Shown: positions 56,216 through 64,000 of the stretch, piece by piece
Layout of the letters: every line of letters starts with the position of its first letter
Position numbering within the stretch: position 1 is the stretch's first letter
Assembly: GCA_022495005.1 (NCBI GenBank)
Contig: JAGYXB010000458.1
Span: forward strand, 248,001-312,000
From: Rhyacophila brunnea
Taxonomy: Eukaryota; Arthropoda; Insecta; Trichoptera; Rhyacophilidae
DNA length: 64,000 bases
Direction: 5' to 3'
Program-made: the position numbers and the translations under genes
The notes under the pieces: model-generated
Told to the model about the DNA's origin: nothing
The model's database searches: none
The model's input: the letters and a program-made list of their open reading frames with translations, nothing else

Positions 56216-57355
56216 TAAAAGAATAAACAACTACTAATAACTTCCAGCTGATAATAATATACTCAACACAATGGAAAATACCTACTGCTATAAATAATAC
56301 ATCTTTTGTAAACCGTTTGTCTCTTTTGTTAATATAATTATTTATTTCGATTAATTTAATATATACAATCCCATAAGTCGATATACGTAACGTAATATTG
56401 TATGTTATTTTGAATTATATTAGTATTTTAGCAATTTACGCTTCATTAACCAATTAATATTGATACGAAACATTACTAAAATATCATCTAAATATATTGT
56501 TATAATATTATCTATTAACGTATTAATAATAATTTGGAAGATATTTAATGAAATGTTTAATGGTATATTATGATGTGTTTTTATCAGAATAGAATATATT
56601 AATATCGTAAGCTACTTATTTTAGTAACTAATTATTATAATATCATAACAGGCATACAAAAACAAGCAATGTTTGTATCGTACCCCGTAATTAATACGAA
56701 ATTACTTTTGTGGTAGAAAATTGACAGAAACTATCTCCCCGATTCACAAAAGGCAGAAAAGTTTTTGTGGACGCAGTAATTAGTAAGAATTTTAAAAATG
56801 TGTAGCATTTATTATAGTCATTTATGTATTGCAATGTTTCACGTTTATTAAAATTGTATAAGTATTTTTGAGCAAATAATATGTCTAATTTCTCACTCTA
56901 TCTTTCATCCTTATCCTTCTGGGCACATTTATTTTAATGCGAAATCAATCGCTATCAGACTAAAATATTTACAAACATTTGTCAATTAAACCAATAACCT
57001 TAGTAGGAACAACTCGATACGCCACGCTAACTAATTCAACCCTACCATAAACGAAACGTAGGTAAGTAAGTGACCCGGAGTCAAGAAATGCTCCAGCAGT
57101 CTAAGAGTCTCACCAACAAAAGGATAATATCTAGAATCCGTTTCTCCGTTCACTCTACTCCACAAAACTCTATCTCATTCAAATAAAGTCCACTCAAAAA
57201 TATCACTTTCAAGTATTAATAAAGTAAATTCTATTAAGATATAAGGGCCAGAAGCATTTAGAATGGTTTATTAGTAAGTAACCTAATATTCTACTAATAT
57301 CATTGTAAAACATTTGTCTTCGTTATAAATATATTATAAAATTACCCTAGCTGTG
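56216..57355. other. No recognisable gene
   Basis: Very AT-rich, dominated by ATTATAATAT-type words. Nothing with coding character. Confidence 0.4.
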
Positions 57356-57358
57356 GAC

Positions 57359-58012
57359 TAAGGAATCCAATCCCGGGATCCCGGACAATTTTCGATACCT
57401 ATGAATCCCGGGATTAGGCAATATAATCCCGAAACCTTTGGGATTGATTTTTTTTATCAATCACAATCAATTAGTATGTATTCAAAATTATGTTAGTGAA
57501 GTGTATGTACCTGCACATGTCACATGTCACAAGGGAAATCCCCGGATGCTCACAGATAATAAATAACCATTTTTTGTTGTCATTCACAATAAAATTGCAA
57601 GAACATCAGAAAACTTATAAATTCGTTAATTTTACCAGCACTTAGCCGACAGTGCCACAAACGTGCAGGTAGGCACTTGTTTCTACGCCGAATTTTATGA
57701 ATGCTATCTTTTCTTAAATAAATAATTAAAAAAAACTGTTTTACTTTCACATTATTATCTATACTACAATATTATTTACTCCATTAAGCCCTTGTATTTC
57801 CAAGATTGAACGCACATAACATTAACATGAAATGTCTTAAATAGTATAAATTATACTAAACATTTTGGACCGATTTTATCAATGCTATTTGTATAAAAAA
57901 TGTAAAAATTATAATATTAACTAGGTATCGATAAAACCGCCAATCCCGGGATCGTCAAATTGTAATCCCGAAATCCCGGGATTAAAATTTTGGCTCGCAA
58001 TTGGATTCCCTA
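57359..58012. mobile_element. CCCGGG-type hAT-like element, copy 2, both ends present
   Basis: Left TAAGGAATCCAATCCCGGGA and right, inverted, TAGGGAATCCAATTGCGAGC. Inside each end lie further ATCCCGGGATT and AATCCCGAAA words, a typical hAT subterminal pattern. The 650-bp interior is shared with 35968-36496 and has no intact coding. Flanking 8-mers CTGTGGAC and CCCGTGAC are only partly alike. Confidence 0.75.
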
Positions 58013-58071
58013 CCCGTGACCCATACAATATAAACGAGCATATTTATATACGAACTTAAACTAAACTTAAA

Positions 58072-58545
58072 ATAATTACAAGATAAAAAGAACTTTTTAT
58101 GTACCTACAACATTTTTAAATTTTCTGTTGAATCATATAAACTTGACTTAACTATCTTAAACGATCAAAAAAAATTGTAATTGATAGAAATAATACTAAA
58201 ATATCATTTTGACATTCATATTGATTTCCATAGTAACGCACGTATATATTAATAATTTAGTTGCTAGGACTTCAGACCCCTAGCAACTAATAATAATGGA
58301 TTGGATTACGGATTTCTTCCAAAATAACTTTTCATACAAAACAGAATTAACTGAAAACTAATTCAATTCTACTTAAAGATGGCTATTTAAAAATGCATTG
58401 GCTTTGTGTTCTGATATATTCTAAAAGTTTCAAATGTTTAGCTAGTCAGGAAGTTAGTTAAAAATCGATTGCAAGATTTGTACCGGGCAAAGAACCACCA
58501 GACAAATAAGAATAAGAGCTAAGAAAAACGTTGTTAAATAGAATT
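58072..58545 (+). mobile_element. Repeat H, copy 5
   Basis: Full-length: AATTACAAGATAAAAAGAAC to GAGCTAAGAAAAACGTTGTT. The central hairpin TTAGTTGCTAGGACTTCAGA then CCCCTAGCAACTAA is intact. It lies only 60 bp from the hAT-like element. Confidence 0.75.
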
Positions 58546-59110
58546 AATATTTGTGTATTTAAAAATATAAACAGATTAGTCTATAATTATGCAATTTTTA
58601 TTCTAATAAAATCAATCACAAGGTAGGACTTCATCCGGTAACGAGTTAAAAATGACTGATGGCGACTCTATAAATCCAACTCGCGAATGAAATATGATAA
58701 ATATGCGCATATGATTTTGCAGCAGTGTTTCTTGCAAAGTGGACTAAAAAAGAGTCAAAGAAGTCGGTAAGTATATAAGAAGCTTACGTCATCAGTCACT
58801 AGGGACCCCTTTGCGTTACATGTGACGTGAATTTTACTGCAAAAGATTTTTCTAAAGGCAAACGTATAACTCTGTGTCATCTATCAAAACTATAAGTTGA
58901 GTTAAAGGTTTATAATGTATTTACAAACAAAATTGAAACACTGAACGTAAGTCTTATTGACTGATATTATGAATGTTATGTATTACGATTTATTATGAAA
59001 TCAAGAAATTAGTAGCTATATTATGTCGATATCTTACCATTATTTTACACTGTACGGTTTTAACCGTACGAAAAAAAATCCAACAGTAAAAATCAGAATC
59101 GGTAACAAGT

Positions 59111-59383
59111 TCACGCTCTTTTCATACAATACGATTTATGCACGGTTTTTATCCGTCACAAGTTTTTGTTTATGAAATGTGAAAGCGTGCATTAGGTTAC
59201 GTATACCACTGAGTCATCGGTGGTCATCCGGGCGATGGACGGCTGATATACGGCGCCGTTTCGGTTTATAACCGTTACCGTGTAATGTGAAAAAGGCCAT
59301 GCCATTTCTTCACGACGCTAAAAGAATGTCGTCGTTCGATTGTTCGCCGTACGGTCAAAACCATATAATGTGAAAGGAGCGTT
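59111..59383. mobile_element. Possible TIR element with CGCTCYTTTCA ends
   Basis: Left CACGCTCTTTTCATACAATA and, inverted from 59383, AACGCTCCTTTCACATTATA, each followed by a GGTTTT..CCGT word. The inside repeats TTTCACATTACACGGTAACG. CpG-richer than the surroundings. A non-autonomous DNA transposon is likely, but the ends are imperfect. Confidence 0.45.
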
Positions 59384-60971
59384 ACTTACGCATATTGCCA
59401 AGTCCTATTACCCGCCAGCCAGGCAGTAGAGTTGCCGCGGCCGTATCGATGCAGCTTTTAGCAATCAAATTTCAACGTAACCCATACATAATGCAATGCC
59501 AAACCTTATCTGCCATTACTGCAGAAGCAAAGTTTTTGCTGTTCACGGTCACAGATTATTATTATATACTTATACGCATCTACACTATGTATCCGTATTT
59601 CCACCGTGATTTAACATTCTGGCGACTATATAGAAGTAGCATTGTTCACATACTTTCACTAAAACAGTAACTTTATACTAGATAAATTAAAATTAACTAA
59701 AAACTGTTTGTAAGTATTACAACACTACTTGATTGCGATTTCAAAATGTGTTTAGCGTAGTTTGACTAGTAACCAATAAATATTATTAGATACACGTTGG
59801 TGAACTTAAAAAGAACTGAATATAAAGAAGATGGTGGCCTGTTTTGACGTTTGGTGATAATTTTGGTATGGAATATGAATATTTTGATTTTTTTTGTTAA
59901 TGCTTAAATAATAATACTTTATTGTAATATTACATTTTGGAATATGCACGAGCTTGTATCTTAGTGAAATCATGGCAATTGTATCTCATATGGCAAAAAT
60001 GTGAAGTTTGCTACAAATAAATCTACAATTCTTCTTCTTTTCTTATGGCAGCAGGATGTAGAACATGACACGGAAATACGTACAGAAACGATATTTCAGA
60101 TATCACAAGCAGTTCCTCTTGATATAATTATATAGAATACATAATCTATACAACATACTATGAACATACAAGAATGTCCTTTTTCCCAGAAAAGATTATA
60201 CACATCAGCTGAAAGATTATAGATATTATTAACATCAAAAATCTGAAAAGATCTTAATGTAGAAAAAGTATGTCTTTAAGTAAATATGTATATATTATAG
60301 ACTATAATAAATTACAATATGTATTGATTTTAACAGTAAGCAACCTGACGTTCAGCTATAGATGCATTGGGCAATAAAACATTATAATGACCCTTATAAT
60401 GCAGTTTGCAAATTGATCCTTATTACAATGTCTATAGACTATATTCTTCATTGCTTGTTTATATATTTTTTGTCTATGCATTATGAGATAATACATTTTT
60501 TATGAGATGGCTCGAGCAGACTAGGTATACAATATGGATTTATTTTCTTTTTCATACATTTTGTCTATTTAGTACGTCAAAGCTTGCAGTAATGCTGTCA
60601 AAACCGGGAGGGTTGGGGTTTTCCTCTCCCATATTTGGCAAAATTTAATATTTAAAAAAGGAAAGAAAGATGAAAGACATTCTACAAATCCTTTCAACAC
60701 ACCACCATTATTAATGTAACATAACCTTTTCATGTTTATGCTAAATTACTATTTACTTCACATTAATTTGCAGCTATAGATAGTATCTATCAGTAGACGC
60801 TTTTGAAAGCTTAACTTGCATATTATTATATTTAGACTACGTTTCTACGTAAAAACCTGTTTATTAAAACATACATTCGTCTCTCCGAGCCGTATGCATG
60901 AAATGTCACAAATCCTTATATTTTTTTTACTTGTTGATCGGCCTAATAACGAACATTCTATACATGAGCGT

Positions 60972-61290
60972 CTATTATATAGACAAGACTGCTATATGCC
61001 GCTATCGGCAGCTACCGAGGGTAGTTTTTCATTTTTTGTATTAAGTATTAGCACTTATTGTAACAATTACAATAAGTTAGCCGTCTAAACAATCAAAACT
61101 GTCTATCTCGCTCTAAAATTTAATACAGCCAAAAGAGGTGATGTTAAAACATATCACTTATTGTAACAATCACAACTAACTTAATGTAAGTGTTACAATA
61201 AGTGCTAATATTTCGATACAAAAAAAAATGAAAAACAACCCTCATTATCTGCCGATAGCGGCCCCTATACCAGTCTTGTGTATAGAATAG
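60972..61290. mobile_element. 319-bp MITE with about 95-bp inverted arms
   Basis: Left arm CTATTATATAGACAAGACTG, GCCGCTATCGGCAG, GTAGTTTTTCATTTTTTGTA, TATTAGCACTTATTGTAACA; the right arm is the inverse with about 10 differences, ending CAGTCTTGTGTATAGAATAG. The central 80 bp is unique. ACTTATTGTAACAATCACAA repeats within the right arm. No clear target-site duplication; non-coding. Confidence 0.75.
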
Positions 61291-61294
61291 ATGT

Positions 61295-63385
61295 GCTGAT
61301 CATCTTAGTGTTTTACTTAGTTTAACTACGAAGAGTTTCGTATAAGCCATGATTTAGAACTGACTGCACCTAGGCGAGTGTTGCATAGGTAGGCAGAAGT
61401 GGCAGATCCAATGGCAATATGCATCAAAATGCAGTGCACTAGATATCACACTACCAGCAACTAGCTACTACTAGTGCATACTTGCTACTGATACCCCTCG
61501 CTGCTGACTTATTACAATTTTTCATCTCAACTCTAAACTAAACTTGCTCCAACATTACGAAAACGTCATACGTAGGTTCAGTATTTTATTAAAATGTAGA
61601 GTTTGTTTCAAAGGTGACTGCATTTATGGAATGGGGTTTTAAAAGGCCAACATCTTTTTAAAACTATTTGTATTGCACTCATAATTACTGTTTTTATATA
61701 TTTTCAAAAATGTAGTACCCATCGTAAATTAAATATTATAGAACCTCCTTAGAAATAATAATATTCTTATACAAAAAATCGGTGTGTGTACTTATGTACG
61801 CGCATTAGAAGTTATACTTCTTTGGCGTAACAAAACAAAAAACTCATCTTTGCCATAAAGCGGTTATAATCGATTCAGAATTGCCCATGATGAATTAATA
61901 AAAAGTCAAATTTTACTGGCAAATTATATTATTATCATTATGATTATATTCATTTCGGTCTCAAGGGTATTTTATCGATATAGGTACCATCAGCAATAAT
62001 ATTATGTATGCGAATAAATAATATTATTGCAGAATGTACCTACTTTGGAAAAAAAATTCAAAACCTATGTTTGAAAAATTTAGCAAACCGCTATGTCGAC
62101 CATCTTTGCTTAAACAGATGACTGTACAACTATTTTCGTTAACAATAATAATTTATTAGAAATCAAAAGTAAAATATAGCCTATTTAATGATTTAACTGA
62201 AACGTGATATTAGTTTTTGTGATGAAACATAATAATTAATATTGTCTTCAATTATTATAAACCGCTAATAAATAAATTGACATGGGATATGCGACAAATT
62301 TAATATTATCCCAAACTGTAAAAATATGTATTTTATGTATGAAGTGTCTTAATATTATATATTTACAACATACCATTGCTTGAATTATTTACCAACTCAA
62401 CATTCACAAAATTTATTTATTTATTGATTTATAATTTTACTCATAAATATAGCCTCAAATCTTAATGAATAATCAAATAATAAAAATTGCAACATTATTT
62501 GGAACAACCGAACGTCGCCGCTCAAAATAAATTATATGTTGCATCGCCGGGCAAAACTTCCATCCCACGTCCCACGCCAAATTAATGCGTTACATTTGCG
62601 CGCGTCACACGCAAAAATACACTCTGATCTGTTTTCCCAAACGCGCCTAAAGAAGTATAACTTCAAAAATTCGAAAATAAATATGGCCCGCATATTAAGC
62701 GCGAACCAAATTGAAGTGCATGTCGCGGACTATCACGTGACTTCATAGTAAGAGTGTAATGTCGTTTTTCTTGGTGTTTAAAATGTTATCAGACTGATGC
62801 TTCCATACCGTAACACATTTTAAACCTTTGGACTGACATTGTCAGTTGGCAAATCTACCGAAATCACCAGAACAATAATGAGGTCACCTCACGTTGAAGT
62901 GCACTGCATCGACACTTGCATGACTCAATGAACGTTTTTATCATCTTCTACATACCTACACTTTTCGACTATCATCTCAAAATCACTTATTTTTATTTTT
63001 AGCGATTGGCACTATGTATTTTCTATAAGAATGTTGTCTATTATCTATGGTCTGCAGGTTAAGTTCTGTTCAAAATATTATCTATGGACGTCATGTCGGA
63101 AGTCATTTTAACGTATGCACATGTAGAAACTGTTAAAATTAATTGAAATTAGCATGAATAATTAATAATAATTCAAATTACTAATACATTATAGTTGCTC
63201 GTTCAAAATATTCTGCAAAATGATAAAACCATAGACTAATTTTGTCGCCGCGACGGCGTGACAGTAAGTGACATGCACCTCAATATGATTCGTGCTTTAA
63301 TCGCATCCACCGAATTTCGGCCTATGTACATTACCAATAATTAAGTCACCTGCACCACAGCTAATCACGCAAAAAATAAGTTATA
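61295..63385. other. No gene supported
   Basis: AT-rich, apart from a CpG-rich island at 62505-62755 (GCGCGCGTCACACGCAAAAA, ATGGCCCGCATATTAAGCGC). The 70-codon frame over that island has no recognised family. Confidence 0.35.
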
Positions 63386-63387
63386 AC

Positions 63388-63440
63388 TATTTGTCGTGGG
63401 TCCTGGGTTCGAATCCTTGGTCTGGCAAATACACATAATA
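63388..63440 (+). mobile_element. tRNA-derived SINE head, copy 3
   Basis: TTGTCGTGGGTCCTGGGTTC and GAATCCTTGGTCTGGCAAAT match the T-arm/box B part of the SINEs at 36955-36995 and 48905-48940. The body downstream has diverged. Confidence 0.55.
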
Positions 63441-64000
63441 TACAAAGATTCAAAAACTAAGAGTTACACAACGGACTGCTGTGTACCTGTACATTATTCT
63501 GCTTTTGGCGATCATCCATCGGTGTATTTAAATGTTAACCATTTCGCGCTACAACCGAGTGCATCCGCGGAAACGAGATGTCACGTATTTGGAATAAATT
63601 TTAGAAAATATTAGCTTCTCGCATTCGGGATGGCTAAAAATATTACTGACGTAAATCGTTTTATCGCTTGATGCAATCGTATATTAGCTTTTCAGCTCGA
63701 TATCAGAATATTAAATATAGTTAAAACGTAATAAATAAATTATTATGACTATCAAAGCAAGAATATTAAAAATATACTATATTATACGAATTATTTTCTC
63801 AAAATAATTAGAATCTGGTGGCGCTTTTTAGCAGTGGACTGTAATTTTTAAGATGCTGGTTGCTGGATTACTAATCTAGAGGGGGAGGTTTAACAGGATA
63901 CCAGACATTGATATTTTATGTTGAGAGGGCTGGCACGCGCTGTAGCCGGTTCGGTGTTCACACACTCACGTACTGGTAAATAGACGGTTCGGAATGTAAC
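63441..64000. other. No recognisable feature
   Basis: AT-rich to mixed composition up to the window edge; the last 150 bp are less AT-rich but show no motif I know. Confidence 0.35.

Noticed and set aside
1..64000. CRISPR array, bacterial operon, rRNA or integrated viral gene
   Set aside because: No regularly spaced direct repeats, no ribosome-binding-site spaced ORFs, no rRNA words, and no frame I could tie to a viral family.

Overview
The window looks like AT-rich nuclear DNA of an insect. The evidence is a Beaten-path-type immunoglobulin gene with introns, interrupted (TTAGG)n-like sequence (the ancestral insect telomere unit), tRNA-derived SINEs, and many decayed non-LTR retrotransposons and DNA transposons of arthropod type. 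The frequent AATATTATAAT-style words and the mix of transposons remind me of a hemipteran such as an aphid. That is an impression from composition, and Lepidoptera or another order cannot be excluded. No rRNA gene, bacterial operon, CRISPR array or functional tRNA gene is visible.

Only one cellular gene is supported: the 5' end of a beat-like gene on the minus strand. Exon 1 (6970-7018) encodes a signal peptide. Exon 2 (3456-3661) encodes the first half of an Ig domain. A 3.3 kb intron with consensus splice sites separates them. The remaining exons were not found below 3456 and probably lie beyond the left edge.

The rest is a dense, layered repeat landscape. LINE tails with recognisable reverse transcriptase C-termini lie at 1-165, 4.03, 8.6, 9.6, 11.4, 13.1, 14.55-15.3, 17.5, 25.4, 30.5, 32.0, 44.7, 45.4-46.1 and 52.1 kb; three keep clear target-site duplications. 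Cut-and-paste elements and their deletion derivatives include a mariner-like element (21606-22522), two or three hAT-like groups, a 400-bp MITE in four copies, a foldback MITE with a telomere-repeat-like core in three copies plus a fragment, and a TTAA-flanked element in two inverted places (25.5 and 38.3-39.15 kb). One copy of that last element has itself been hit by a 280-bp foldback element and by a 1589-bp element with 30-bp inverted termini. A 450-bp MITE-like family occurs five times between 34 and 58.5 kb. Three copies of a Penelope-like repeat carry what reads as a hammerhead ribozyme core.

The elements are not known to work together. What they give is an order of events: several insertions interrupt older repeats whose uninterrupted form is present elsewhere in the same window. 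Most of 39-44, 48-52, 53.5-57 and 61.3-64 kb holds only AT-rich sequence with short chance reading frames.
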